The translations under genes and the position numbers were made by a program. The notes under the pieces are model-generated. The model had not been told where the DNA came from. It made no database searches and saw only the letters and a program-made list of their open reading frames with translations. Positions 25,589 through 37,185 of a stretch of 64,000 bases of DNA are shown piece after piece. The DNA is taken from the NCBI RefSeq assembly GCF_013128195.2, contig NZ_CP053452.2, positions 7,502,001 to 7,566,000 of the forward strand, read 5' to 3'. Source of the DNA: Frigoriglobus tundricola (lineage in GTDB: Bacteria > Planctomycetota > Planctomycetia > Gemmatales > Gemmataceae). The first letter of the stretch is position 1. Each line of letters starts with the position of its first letter.

Positions 25589-26182
25589 ATGCCGTTAGGC
25601 GAACCGAATGCCCCGGACCTGCGCGGCGGCTCCGCCCGGCGGGCGGAGTTCGAGGCGCTGTACGAACAGCACAGTCGGGAAGTGTGGGCGCTGGCATATG
25701 CCCGGTGGTTGGATTCCGACCTGGCGATGGACATCACCCAAGAAGCGTTCTTGCGGCTCTGGAAACAGTGGGAAGCCGGCGGCGAGGACATTCAGAACCC
25801 GCGGGCGTGGCTCCTCCGGGTGGCTCGCAATCTGGCCGAGGACTACGCAAAAAGCGCGTTCCGCCGGAACGGCACGCAGCCCCAGGAGCTATTAAACGGT
25901 GTGCGGTCCGCTCAACCGCAACCGTCGGACGAATTGGAACGACAGGAGCAGTTCGCCCAACTGCGGGCGGTCCTCGACGAACTCGCACCGGCCGACCGGG
26001 AAATACTGACTCTGCGGTACGCCCTCGAATACGACGCGAACACCATCGCCGAGCGGCTGAACGTGGCCGTGACGGCGGTTCACATGCGGCTCAGTCGCGC
26101 ACGGCAGCGACTGGCCGAACGGCTCACGACCCTTGGAGGCTTCACCCCCGGCGAACCCGCGGGTGAAACGAAGAACACATGA
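25589..26182 (+). CDS. ECF-type RNA polymerase sigma factor
   Basis: This is a 197-residue two-domain sigma factor. Region 2 covers residues about 18-85 (FEALYEQHSREVWALAYARW, then AMDITQEAFLRLWKQWE); region 4 covers about 130-180 (LAPADREILTLRYALEYDAN, TIAERLNVAVTAVHMRLSRA). It overlaps the next gene by four bases (ATGA), so the small membrane protein downstream is translationally coupled and probably its control partner. It follows proB by 66 bases; whether they share a promoter is not visible. ATG at 25589 is used, although GTG at 25583 is also in frame. Confidence 0.93.
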   Translation: MPLGEPNAPDLRGGSARRAEFEALYEQHSREVWALAYARWLDSDLAMDITQEAFLRLWKQWEAGGEDIQNPRAWLLRVARNLAEDYAKSAFRRNGTQPQELLNGVRSAQPQPSDELERQEQFAQLRAVLDELAPADREILTLRYALEYDANTIAERLNVAVTAVHMRLSRARQRLAERLTTLGGFTPGEPAGETKNT

Positions 26183-26622
26183 ACGCGACCCCCAAACCCG
26201 CCGCGGCACCGGACGAGCTGGACCGGTTGTTCACGGACTACTTCAAGAGCCAGCTCAAACGCCCCTGGCCGAACGCGCCGATCCCGGTCGCCGCAGCGAC
26301 CCCGGCCGAACCGTCGGAACTGGCCGTCGCTCGCGCGTCTGAAACACCGCGCAACCGTCCGAACCCCGCGACACGCGACAACACCGCCCGCGCCCGTTTC
26401 ACGCTGGCCGCTTCGGTCGCGCTGATGCTCGGCACCTGCTGGTACCTCTCGAACGGCTTCGAGCCGGGCACGCGGCAAGGGGCACCCGCCTCGAACCCCG
26501 CTCTGCCCAACATGCTGAACGGCTCCGACGCCGACGGCAACAAACACCTTCCCCTCAAGACGATTGAGCAGGATAAGGTGAAGGAACACGGTCCGAAGAT
26601 CGATATGGAAAAGTTCGAGTGA
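26179..26622 (+). CDS. Small membrane protein coupled to the sigma factor, putative anti-sigma
   Basis: The 147-residue product has a cytoplasmic-looking N-terminal part of about 75 residues (ELDRLFTDYFKSQLKRPWPN), one membrane helix at about 77-94 (FTLAASVALMLGTCWYLS) and a polar tail with KHLPLKTIEQDKVKEHGPKI. No zinc-binding HxxxCxxC motif is present, so it is not a ZAS-type anti-sigma factor. The ATGA overlap with the sigma gene and the topology make an anti-sigma role likely by context only. Confidence 0.65.
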   Translation: MNATPKPAAAPDELDRLFTDYFKSQLKRPWPNAPIPVAAATPAEPSELAVARASETPRNRPNPATRDNTARARFTLAASVALMLGTCWYLSNGFEPGTRQGAPASNPALPNMLNGSDADGNKHLPLKTIEQDKVKEHGPKIDMEKFE

Positions 26623-26744
26623 GGTAAACCACTGAGAGCGCCGAACGCCTCAGCCGCATGACCGTAACCGGGAGTTACTGGTTGTGAGCGGCGGGTGCTC
26701 GAGCCGCACTCTTGGCGTGCCTCACTTTCGCCACTCTTGTTCCG

Positions 26745-27563
26745 TCATGGCGTGTCCTTCAGCTCGGTGAGTCGGTCCCGGGCTTCGCCCTCGACGAATT
26801 GGCGGACGCGGGCGTCGTCCGCGGTGGCGAGACCGCCCGGTGGTCCGTCGTAAAGAACCTGGCGCTCGTCGGGTCCGAGGCGCGATCGCGGGTAGAGCAT
26901 CACCACGCGGCTCGCGCACTTGTAGACCGTGCGAAGTTCGTGCGTCACGATCACCGAGGTCACCGGTCGGCGCGTCCGCGTTTGCAGGATCAACTCGTTG
27001 ATCACGTCCGTCATGATCGGGTCGAGCCCGGTCGTCGGTTCGTCGTAGAGCATCACGTCGGGGTCGAGCGCGAGCGCCCGCGCCAGACCGACGCGCTTCC
27101 GCATCCCACCAGACAGTTCCGCCGGCATCTTCTGCTCCGACGAAGCCGGTAAGCCGACTTCCAGCACGCGCTCACGTACTTTCGCCGCGATCTGCTCGTC
27201 CGTCACGCCGCCCTTGGCACGCAGCCCGAACGAGACGTTGTCAAAGACGTTCAGACTGTCGAAGAGTGCCGCCTGCTGGAACAGAAACCCGACCCGGAGC
27301 CGCAGCCGGGTGAGTTCGTACTCCGAGAGCTTGTGAAGCGGCGTGTTCTCGAACAGCACCTCGCCGGTAGTCGGCCTCAGCAAGCCGACGATAAGTTTCA
27401 GTAACACGGTCTTACCGCACCCGCTCTCACCGATCACGCACAGCGTATCTTGCGGGTAGATGTCCAGATCGATACCCGCGAGTACCGGCTGAGGTCCGAA
27501 TTGCATACTCACGCCGCGGAGTTGCACAATCGGAGCTGGCAGTGGGGTGGGGGAATCGGTCAT
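26745..27563 (-). CDS. ABC transporter ATP-binding protein, Mla/MCE type
   Basis: This 272-residue ATPase has Walker A GESGCGKT at about residues 45-52, Q-loop FLFQQAALFDSL, signature LSGGMRKRVGLARA, Walker B VMLYDEPTTGLDP and H-loop VTHEL. The wording FGPQPVLAGIDL, FDSLNVFDNVSFGL and TTGLDPIMTD is that of MlaF-like ATPases serving phospholipid (MCE) transporters. The permease (MlaE) and MCE protein are not next to it, so its partners must be elsewhere. The reading frame is complete, with GAGG just upstream of the ATG. Confidence 0.88.
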   Translation of the reverse strand: MTDSPTPLPAPIVQLRGVSMQFGPQPVLAGIDLDIYPQDTLCVIGESGCGKTVLLKLIVGLLRPTTGEVLFENTPLHKLSEYELTRLRLRVGFLFQQAALFDSLNVFDNVSFGLRAKGGVTDEQIAAKVRERVLEVGLPASSEQKMPAELSGGMRKRVGLARALALDPDVMLYDEPTTGLDPIMTDVINELILQTRTRRPVTSVIVTHELRTVYKCASRVVMLYPRSRLGPDERQVLYDGPPGGLATADDARVRQFVEGEARDRLTELKDTP

Positions 27564-27682
27564 TGTGCCTCGTTGTTTGTAGTGGCCCGATTCAGTGTGT
27601 CGGGGCGCAACGAAACCCGGCTTTCGTCAACCTCAGCGTGCCGGCCGCGCGAACCCGGTGGAGGTGGTCATTACGAACGGGG

Positions 27683-28558
27683 CTACGACCCAAAGTACGC
27701 CCGGTCCCGCGCTTCGTATCCGGTGTAACCGAGTAGGTCGTACAACTCGGCGCGCGTTTGCATCCCTGGCACGCTCGCCTGTTGTGTTCCGTTCGTGAGG
27801 ATTTCGCGGAGTGTGTTTTCGGCCGCTTTCATTGCCACACGGAACGCCGTGAGTGGGAACAGGACCATCCGATACCCCATTTGACCGAGCGTTGTCACGT
27901 CCAGAAGCGGCGATTTGCCGAACTCGGTCATATTCGCGAGCAGGACCGCGTTCGGGACGGCTTTCGCGAACTGCTCGAACTCTTCGCGCGATTCCATCGC
28001 CTCGGGAAAGATGCCGTCGGCACCGGCGTCGAGATAGCGTTTCGCACGGGCCACTGCGTCGTCGAAGCCGTGGACGCCTTTCGCGTCGGTGCGGGCAATA
28101 ATCACGAAATCGCGGTCTTTTTTGGCCGCAACGGCGGCCCGGATCTTCGCCGCCATCACTTCTGGAGCGACCACCGATTTTCCCGACAGGTGTCCGCACC
28201 GCTTCGGCATCTCCTGATCTTCGAGATGGATTCCCGCCACCCCAGCGGTTTCGAACAGTCGCACTGTGCGTTCCACGTTCAGAGCTTCACCGAACCCGGT
28301 ATCCGCGTCACAGAGTAGTGGTAACGCGGTCGCTTGCGCGGTGAGCTGGGCGGCCTGCACGAATTCGGAAAGCGTGAGCAGGCCGATATCGGGAACGCCG
28401 CTCCCCGCCGAGAGTGCCCCGCCGGACAGATAAACGGCCGAGAACCCCAGCCGCTCGGCCATCCTTGCAACGAGAGGGTTGAACACACCGGGAAGGGCGA
28501 CCGGCCCGGCCGTCCAGGCGTTGCGGAGCCGGCGGCCGGGAGAAATATCGTTTGTCAT
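27683..28558 (-). CDS. prpB: Methylisocitrate lyase PrpB-like
   Basis: This member of the isocitrate lyase/PEP mutase superfamily splits 2-methylisocitrate into pyruvate and succinate. Seen: SAVYLSGGALSAGSGVPDIG, the metal-binding CDADTGFGEALNV, HLEDQEMPKRCGHLSGK with the catalytic Cys of KRCGH, and DFVIIARTDAKGV. The start at 28558 (MTNDISPG) has GGAG eight bases upstream. The length of 291 residues fits PrpB. No prpC/prpD lies nearby; some planctomycete homologues may act on related 2-substituted acids, so the substrate is inferred. Confidence 0.87.
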   Translation of the reverse strand: MTNDISPGRRLRNAWTAGPVALPGVFNPLVARMAERLGFSAVYLSGGALSAGSGVPDIGLLTLSEFVQAAQLTAQATALPLLCDADTGFGEALNVERTVRLFETAGVAGIHLEDQEMPKRCGHLSGKSVVAPEVMAAKIRAAVAAKKDRDFVIIARTDAKGVHGFDDAVARAKRYLDAGADGIFPEAMESREEFEQFAKAVPNAVLLANMTEFGKSPLLDVTTLGQMGYRMVLFPLTAFRVAMKAAENTLREILTNGTQQASVPGMQTRAELYDLLGYTGYEARDRAYFGS

Positions 28559-28722
28559 CTTTTTCGCTCCGCGCAATGCAAGTGAAATCCGCCTTCATGA
28601 TAGTGTCCGGCGCAGGGTCCGAAAGTTTTTTCGGAATGAGCCGATTCGTCGGAAGTCGTTTTGCACCAACGCGCCGGGGAACTTTGCGCGTGCTGCGTTC
28701 GGGCGCCACGCGAACCCGCGTC

Positions 28723-28750
28723 TTGACACCCGGTGTCATCCACTTAGAAT
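28723..28750 (+). promoter_or_regulatory. Strong promoter of the tRNA-23S-5S operon
   Basis: A perfect -35 TTGACA (28723-28728) is separated by 16 bases from TAGAAT (28745-28750). It lies about 215 bases before tRNA-Ile and is the only consensus-grade pair seen upstream of the operon. Confidence 0.8.
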
Positions 28751-28833
28751 CTCGGAGTGCAATCCCACCCCATGAGGTGTGCATGATTACCACGTTGTCG
28801 TTCACAGCACGGATTCCGCACTACGGCGGATAG

Positions 28834-28883
28834 CTCTTTCGACAACCTGGTTGTTGAGGGGGCCAAACCAAAACGGTTTGGCC
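28834..28883 (+). promoter_or_regulatory. rRNA antitermination-like leader (boxA and hairpins)
   Basis: CTCTTTCGACA resembles boxA of rRNA leaders. It is followed by a short ACAAC-CTG-GTTGT hairpin and then the GGCCAAACC/GGTTTGGCC hairpin. A second boxA-like TCTTTGACAA is at 29491 before 23S. The role is inferred from position and likeness. Confidence 0.5.
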
Positions 28884-28965
28884 TTCGCGTTTCATGGGGC
28901 GTGTCCGCAGGAGGCTGATCGAATGCTTCCCCTGCGTGACCTGGATGCTGAATGGGCTTGATGTC

Positions 28966-29039
28966 GCGCGTGTAGCTCAGTTGGTACGAGCACGTCGCTG
29001 ATAACGACGGGGTCCCTGGTTCAAATCCAGGCACGCGCA
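28966..29039 (+). tRNA. tRNA-Ile (GAT)
   Basis: The acceptor GCGCGTG pairs with CACGCGC. The anticodon stem is CGTCG/CGACG with loop CTGATAA giving anticodon GAT, and the T-arm CCTGG-TTCAAAT-CCAGG is perfect. The two C residues after the discriminator A are encoded. Confidence 0.95.
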
Positions 29040-29070
29040 CCTGCTTGGCGACACACGAGACACACGGTTC

Positions 29071-29143
29071 GGGGGAGTAGCTCACCTGGTAGAGCGCCTG
29101 CTTTGCAAGCAGGAGGTAAGGGGTTCGAGTCCCCTCTCCTCCA
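29071..29143 (+). tRNA. tRNA-Ala (TGC)
   Basis: The acceptor GGGGGAG pairs with CTCCTCC (one G-U). The anticodon loop CTTTGCAAG reads TGC, and the T-arm is GGGG-TTCGAGT-CCCC. It sits 31 bases after tRNA-Ile, the usual Ile-Ala order of an rRNA spacer. Confidence 0.96.
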
Positions 29144-29749
29144 CACCCTGCCTCTAAGTAATTAAGGGGCCTGCGATTCGAGACGACGAATCGCAGTGGC
29201 AAAACACTGCCTCACAGTCCTCGGTTTTTGGTTCCTGCGAAGTCTCGATGAGAGACACGAGAAGAAAAAATCGCGGGACGGCTTGACGGGGACTGATGAC
29301 GCGACTAAGATTCTCCTTGCTGAGCGACGTAAACGTGGTCCTGCAAAGGACTTGCGAACGAAGCTAGCAGAGAATCTGGTCTCTGATCGTGGCGATCGCC
29401 TGAAAAGGCGGCGCTGAGATCTGAGTCCAGGTTGGACGGCCCTAACGGCTGTCCGAAGGTTGCTTGCGGGGGACCGCTTGCGATCTATGGTCTTTGACAA
29501 ATTGGGTAAGCAAGTAGTTGCATCGACGATCGGGTGCTGCTCGGCTTCGGTTTGGCTGCCGCGAAAGTGGTGGCCGGCGGGGGCGGAGGTGGCAGACGCG
29601 ATCAACGACACAAGACACGAGCCTTAGAAGAATAGGGCAACAAGATCGTCGCCCCGGTCCGCTACCCAGCGGGTTGGGGTCAGATGCTAGCTCGGAAAGA
29701 AGGTTCGTTCGCTTTGCTCGGTGACACGAGTGGAGGGAGCGAACAATGC
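29144..29749 (+). other. Spacer between tRNA-Ala and 23S with processing stem
   Basis: This 606-base transcribed spacer has no gene. A boxA-like TCTTTGACAA starts at 29491. Bases 29495-29522 pair with 32869-32896 (26 of 28), the RNase III-type stem around 23S, and 29722-29755 continue the pairing with 32836-32868. About 200 bases between the two stem parts form an insert in the 5' side of the stem. Confidence 0.75.
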
Positions 29750-32841
<3,092 letters not shown>

Positions 32842-32924
32842 CATTGTTCCCTTTCTCACTCGTGTTACTGCAACGACTTGCTTACCCAATGTGTCATGGA
32901 CACGTACTGAAATACCATGCGACT

Positions 32925-33032
32925 TGCCGGTGACCATACCCGATTGGAAACACCCGTTCCCATTCCGAACACGGCAGTGAAACGCTCGGGGCCGATGGTA
33001 GTGCGTCCAGCGCGAGAGTAGGTATCGCCGGC
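32925..33032 (+). rRNA. rrf: 5S rRNA gene
   Basis: The 108-base gene has terminal pairing of TGCCGGTGA with TCGCCGGC and internal landmarks CCCGTTCCCATTCCGAACACGG and GGTAGTGCG. It lies about 84 bases after 23S and just before the operon terminator. Confidence 0.93.
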
Positions 33033-33042
33033 TCTTTACACG

Positions 33043-33082
33043 AACCCCGCACGGGTAGAACCGTGCGGGGTTTCTTTTTTTC
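33043..33082 (+). terminator. Terminator of the rRNA operon
   Basis: A 12-bp GC-rich stem (AACCCCGCACGG with CCGTGCGGGGTT) and loop GTAGAA are followed by a run of T residues. It starts 11 bases after 5S. Confidence 0.95.
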
Positions 33083-33218
33083 GTAGCCCAATTTTCGAGT
33101 GGTCAACTGTATCCGACAGTTGGGGTGCTCACCAGGTGGCAGTATCGCTGGTCTCGTATCGCTCCAAATTGCCACTGCTGTCGCTGTCGGAGACCGCGAG
33201 GCAGCCGACGCGCTGAAC

Positions 33219-34013
33219 TCATTCGCCTTCCAGATCCGTATCCCGGAGATCGGTCAGGAACATGTGACCCGGCTTGTGGGTGATCGCGAACGGTGGCTTC
33301 GCCTGCATGAGAGCCGCCTGTGGCGTGACGCCACAGGCCCAGAACACAGGTACCTCGCCCGCTCGGGTTTCGACGGCTTCGCCATAGTCCGGTTGCACGA
33401 TGTCGCGAACGCCGATCGCGCTTGCGTCGCCGAAATGGACCGGCGCACCATGAGCGCGCGGGAATCGACTACAGATCTGTGTCGCCTTCACGGCCTGGTT
33501 TGGCGTCAGCGGCCGCATCGACACCACCAGCGGGCCGCTGAACCGTCCGCCCGGCTTGCACGCGATATTGGTTCGGTACATCGGTACGTTCACGTTCTGT
33601 TCGATGTGCCGCACGGGGACGCCCGCAGCAAGGAGGGCGTTTTCGAACGTGAACGAGCAGCCGATCACGAACGAAACGAGATCGTCGCGCCAGTATGCCG
33701 TAATGTCGGCGGGCTCCTCAACCAACTCGCCGTTTTTCCAGATGCGGTAAGCGGGTAAGTCGGTGCGGAGGTCGCTGCCGGGTGCGACGCTCTTCGCCTC
33801 CGGATCGCCGGGCTCGGTCACGTCGAGCAGCGGGCACGGCTTGGGGTTCCTCTGGCAGAACAAGAGGAAATCGAACGCCCAGTCGCGTGGAAGAATCACC
33901 AGATTGGCCTGAACGTAGCCGAGTGCAAGCCCTGGCGTGGGTCCGGTGAGGACACCCGTCCGGCACGCGGCCCGGACCGCAGCCCCTGGCGCAGAACTCA
34001 ACTCGCTCCCCAT
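33219..34013 (-). CDS. DUF1445/UPF0317 putative hydro-lyase, half of a split D-glutamate cyclase
   Basis: The start at 34013 overlaps the stop of the upstream gene by one base (TGATG) and has GGAG five bases before it; the product is about 264 residues. Family blocks seen: [93 protein letters not shown], and the terminal [15 protein letters not shown]. Known: in animal D-glutamate cyclase the N-terminal half belongs to this family and the C-terminal half to DUF4392, the family of the gene immediately upstream. Inference: the two products act together on D-glutamate/5-oxoproline or a related hydroxy acid. Confidence 0.88.
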   Translation of the reverse strand: MGSELSSAPGAAVRAACRTGVLTGPTPGLALGYVQANLVILPRDWAFDFLLFCQRNPKPCPLLDVTEPGDPEAKSVAPGSDLRTDLPAYRIWKNGELVEEPADITAYWRDDLVSFVIGCSFTFENALLAAGVPVRHIEQNVNVPMYRTNIACKPGGRFSGPLVVSMRPLTPNQAVKATQICSRFPRAHGAPVHFGDASAIGVRDIVQPDYGEAVETRAGEVPVFWACGVTPQAALMQAKPPFAITHKPGHMFLTDLRDTDLEGE

Positions 34014-34960
34014 CACGACTCCAAAATTTTGCGAATACGAATCAGCGGCTTCACGTACTCTTCCCACGTCAGGCCGTCCACGGTGGCGGTCTGCTTGCCG
34101 GTGACGCCGTCTACGAGCGGCCCCTCGCGGACCATCACTTCCAGTATTTCACGCTCGCGGTCGGGATCGAAGAGATCGGGGGCCGGCTTCACGCCGCGCA
34201 GGACGTAGATACCGGCCGCCAGCGCATATGCTCCCCAGTTACTGACGCCCGCAACGATGAGGTGATCCGTTGGCACGCGACAAGCAATTTGATCTCCGTT
34301 CGTAATGTTTCTGGCAATCAAGTCCCACGGCACCCGGCCCATTCCGATTTCATTTCCTCCGTCACCCATGCCTATGGTGGGCAGGTGATCCCGCGGTCCG
34401 ATATTGGCATCGAACAGAAAGTGTGCCGGCGGGGTGTGATCGGTGATGTCAAAGCCGCGCATTGAGCGGCATCTCGCATCTCTCCAACTCGGTCCGATAC
34501 ATTCAATCGAAATGAGGTGGCTCAAAGGCCACCGTTCACGGGTCTGCTTCCAATCGACGGCGAGCCAGGTGTGCCAAGGGAAGTTCCGAGGAGGAATGTT
34601 CAGCGGCGTGATCCCCGCGACGTGTTCGAGCCGCGATAGAGTAGCGCCAAAGACGTCACCGAGCACGTGGTCGGTGACAAGTAGGGAGGGGCAATCGAGT
34701 GCCGCCAGCGCACGGGCTAGAAACAAACTCCCCAAAGGTCCGTCTGTTTCGTTCGCTGGCGGTTCTGCGCTGGGAATGTAAAAACCTGTGACGATTGCCG
34801 GACATGCCTTCTTGTGTTCCGCAATGCTTCGGCACGCGGCGACAAAATCGCCCGGACAGGCCGTGAACAAGTTGTCGTGCGGGTCGCGGGCGAGTCCGCG
34901 GTTCCCCGGGTCGGTCTGCACGGCCGCGAGGATTGCGGCGAGCTTTTCGTTGGTCGTCAT
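34013..34960 (-). CDS. DUF4392 protein, D-glutamate cyclase C-terminal half
   Basis: The real start is the ATG at 34960 ([12 protein letters not shown]), which overlaps the TGA of the RluA gene by four bases; the ORF extends further but only through antisense sequence. The 315-residue product contains [20 protein letters not shown], the Asp-rich [20 protein letters not shown] followed by NEIGMG, and [15 protein letters not shown], the signature of DUF4392 and of the C-terminal half of animal D-glutamate cyclase. The [10 protein letters not shown] loop probably binds metal or substrate. It is translationally coupled to the DUF1445 gene downstream. Confidence 0.88.
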   Translation of the reverse strand: MTTNEKLAAILAAVQTDPGNRGLARDPHDNLFTACPGDFVAACRSIAEHKKACPAIVTGFYIPSAEPPANETDGPLGSLFLARALAALDCPSLLVTDHVLGDVFGATLSRLEHVAGITPLNIPPRNFPWHTWLAVDWKQTRERWPLSHLISIECIGPSWRDARCRSMRGFDITDHTPPAHFLFDANIGPRDHLPTIGMGDGGNEIGMGRVPWDLIARNITNGDQIACRVPTDHLIVAGVSNWGAYALAAGIYVLRGVKPAPDLFDPDREREILEVMVREGPLVDGVTGKQTATVDGLTWEEYVKPLIRIRKILES

Positions 34961-35703
34961 GTGCCGGCGTGAAGTAGGTGTGCGAACCGTCCCCGCCACA
35001 GTTTGGGCACTTCGGACTTCACCGTGATGGGTTCTTTCGACGTCGGGTGCAGGAACGTGAGGCTGCGGGCGTGCAGGGCGATGGAGTGGCCGAACGGGTG
35101 GTCGCTGCCGTACTTGTCGTCGCCGTAAATCGGCGCGCCACGGGAGGCGAGTTGCACCCGAAGTTGGTGCTTGCGGCCGGTGTGCGGGCGGAGTTCCAGC
35201 CACGTCAGGCCGTTGTGTCGCGCGCGGACCTGGAACAGCAGCCGCGCGAAGAGGGCACCGGGCGTTTCCGGCTCGACCACTTCCACCCGCATCTTCGGCT
35301 CGTCCTTCTTCAGCCAGTCCTCGAGCGCACCGGTGTCTTGCGTGTGCCAGGGGGCCACAGGGGGCTTACGCCCCCCACTGAGTTGGTTCTCCACAACGGC
35401 CCAATAGCACTTTTCAACACCGCCCTCGCGGAACTGCTCGCTCAGCCGCGCCGCGGCCTTAGTCGTTCGGGCGAACAGCAGCGATCCGCTCACCGGTTTG
35501 TCCAGGCGATGAACTACGCCGAGGAACACGTTGCCGGGCTTGTCGTACTTCTCCTTCAGGTAGGTTTTCACGAGCCGGTCCACGGTCTCGTCCTTGCCGT
35601 CGAAGTGCGTGGTCGGCCACCCGGCGGGCTTGTTCAGCGCCAGGCAGTGGTTGTCTTCGAACAGGATGTCCAGGTGATCGGAGATCGACATGCGGCCCAT
35701 CAT
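34957..35703 (-). CDS. RluA-family pseudouridine synthase
   Basis: This enzyme isomerises uridine to pseudouridine in rRNA or tRNA. The catalytic Asp is in GVVHRLDKPVSGSLLFAR, preceded by CLALNKPAGWPT, and RPHTGRKHQLRVQLA is the conserved C-terminal block. There is no S4 domain at the N-terminus. The ATGATG start at 35703 overlaps the TGA of the amidase gene, pointing to coupled translation. The segment NQLSGGRKPPVAPWHTQDTG is a short in-frame insert encoded by the GGGGGC-TTA-CGCCCCC palindrome at 35360-35376. The target nucleotide cannot be told from sequence. Confidence 0.92.
   Translation of the reverse strand: MMGRMSISDHLDILFEDNHCLALNKPAGWPTTHFDGKDETVDRLVKTYLKEKYDKPGNVFLGVVHRLDKPVSGSLLFARTTKAAARLSEQFREGGVEKCYWAVVENQLSGGRKPPVAPWHTQDTGALEDWLKKDEPKMRVEVVEPETPGALFARLLFQVRARHNGLTWLELRPHTGRKHQLRVQLASRGAPIYGDDKYGSDHPFGHSIALHARSLTFLHPTSKEPITVKSEVPKLWRGRFAHLLHAGT
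35360..35376. repeat. Palindromic core inside the RluA gene
   Basis: GGGGGCTTACGCCCCCC lies in frame within the pseudouridine synthase gene and encodes part of LSGGRKPPVA. The same core occurs twice, inverted, in the glycosyltransferase gene at 39650-39837. Confidence 0.75.
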
Positions 35704-37076
35704 AGCGAAAGCGGCCTTGGAGCGAAACCGATCACCCGCTCCACCCAGGCCGCGGTGCGGAAGAGGTCGTCTTCCTGGCCCTGCTTGGCGACGACCTGGG
35801 CCGCGAGCGGGAGGCCGTCCGCCGTCCACGAGAAGGGGAGCGAGAGGACGGGCATTCCCGTGTAGCTCCAGGGCGAGTTGAACGTCGGATCGCCCGTCGT
35901 TTCCGCGGGCGGTGCGGGGGCCGGCGTGGCCGGGACGAGGAGCACGCGGAACCGCGTGCGCAGCTCGTCCGTGAAGCGCGCTTGAAACTGTTTGCACCGG
36001 GCGTACTCGGCCGCCGAGGTGCGGAGCCCGCGTTCGATCAGCGAGGTGATTTTGGGCGGGTAGTCGTCCGGGTGGCGGCGGTAGCGCGGTTCGTGGTAGG
36101 CCGCGGCTTCGACGGCCATTACCGTCAACTGCCGTTCCGGGGCTTCCGCGAATCCGGGCGGGAGCGAAACTGAGTGGACGCGCCCGATCATCTCGTCTGT
36201 GGGTTCGTACCGGACGAGCGTTCGCACCATCGTGTCGAACGCGGTTCGCATCGGTTCGGTGCAGCGGGGCGGAAAGAAGTCGTCCGTCACGCACAGCCAG
36301 TTGTGTTCGTACCCCATATCGGGGTCGCGCGGCATGTCGTACCGGTTGCCGAAGGGATCGGGAACGATCCGCGCGAGGGTCTCGGGGGAACGGGTGTCGG
36401 CGCCGGCCGTCGCGTTGAACAGCAGCGCCAGGTCGCGCACGCTGTTCGCCATCATGCCGATGTGATCGAGGCTCGGTGCGAGCGGGAGCACGCCGTCCAC
36501 GCTCACGCGGCCGTGCGTCGGCTTCAGACTGTACACGCCGCAGTAACTCGCAGGGCGGGTGATCGATCCGCCGGTCTGTGTTGCGAGTGCGCCCAGGCAC
36601 ATCCCGCACGCTACCGCCGCGGCCGACCCGCTCGAACTGCCGCCGGGCGTGAGGTCGAGGTTCCAGGGGTTTCGCGTCACGGGCGGGTCGAAACTGGCGT
36701 AAGCGGTGGTCACCGTTTTGCCCACGATCACCGCGCCGGCCTGTCGGAGCCGTTCCACGCAGGTAGCGTCGCGGCGGGCAAAGCTCTGCGCCCACCGCTT
36801 CGAGCCGCACCCGGTCGGCATGTCGAAGACGTCGATAATGTCTTTAATGCCGAGCGGAATGCCGTGGAGCGGCCCGCGGTGCTGCCCGTTTTTGAGTTCG
36901 GTTGAGAGCTGTGCCGCTTGCTCGCGTGCCGCGGCGCAGTCGATGTACGCCCACGCCCGCACCCGCGGTTCGTACCGCTCGATGCGCGCGAGGCACTGTT
37001 CCAGAAGGTCTGTCGGGGTGAGTTCGCCGGTGCGAATGAACTCGGCGGCTTCGGTGATCGTCCGTGGTTCGGGCAT
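35700..37076 (-). CDS. Amidase-signature family hydrolase
   Basis: This 458-residue enzyme has the Ser-cisSer-Lys triad of the amidase signature family: Lys in GIPLGIKDIID and the serines in TPGGSSSGSAAAVA, followed by GALATQTGGSITRPASYCGV. The start at 37076 (MPEPRTITEAAEF) gives the normal N-terminus. The C-terminal third shows no second (AtzF or urea carboxylase) domain. It could hydrolyse a small amide; GatA is less likely because gatB/gatC are absent and the C-terminus differs. It heads a chain of four overlapping genes ending with the D-glutamate cyclase halves, so an amidated amino-acid derivative is a possible substrate (inference). Confidence 0.88.
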   Translation of the reverse strand: MPEPRTITEAAEFIRTGELTPTDLLEQCLARIERYEPRVRAWAYIDCAAAREQAAQLSTELKNGQHRGPLHGIPLGIKDIIDVFDMPTGCGSKRWAQSFARRDATCVERLRQAGAVIVGKTVTTAYASFDPPVTRNPWNLDLTPGGSSSGSAAAVACGMCLGALATQTGGSITRPASYCGVYSLKPTHGRVSVDGVLPLAPSLDHIGMMANSVRDLALLFNATAGADTRSPETLARIVPDPFGNRYDMPRDPDMGYEHNWLCVTDDFFPPRCTEPMRTAFDTMVRTLVRYEPTDEMIGRVHSVSLPPGFAEAPERQLTVMAVEAAAYHEPRYRRHPDDYPPKITSLIERGLRTSAAEYARCKQFQARFTDELRTRFRVLLVPATPAPAPPAETTGDPTFNSPWSYTGMPVLSLPFSWTADGLPLAAQVVAKQGQEDDLFRTAAWVERVIGFAPRPLSL

Positions 37077-37122
37077 CGTGAGTCCAAGCAGAAGAAAGCA
37101 CAGCGTGGGGCCTACGTTCTCT

Positions 37123-37153
37123 TTTACACGCCGTGCGGCGATGCGGTTATAAT
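37123..37153 (+). promoter_or_regulatory. Probable promoter of the HtrA gene
   Basis: A consensus -10 TATAAT (37148-37153) lies 32 bases before the ATG. TTTACA at 37123-37128 could be the -35, though the 19-base spacer is long. Confidence 0.5.
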
Positions 37154-37185
37154 CATATCCAGCCTTCGCACTTCGGAGCCGCACC

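Larger units (their letters stand above)
28559..28965 (+). other. rRNA promoter and leader region, no 16S gene
   Basis: No protein gene is seen. The stretch holds a sigma-70-like promoter, an antitermination-like box with a small hairpin, and a 9-bp stem hairpin (GGCCAAACC, 28861-28869, with 28875-28883). In most bacteria the 16S gene would lie here, ahead of the Ile and Ala tRNAs; nothing resembling 16S is present. Confidence 0.7.

Noticed and set aside
34960-36810. One fused protein of an Arg-rich N-terminus with RluA
   Set aside because: The upstream part is antisense/out-of-frame to the amidase gene. Coupled ATGATG starts at 35703 explain the junction.
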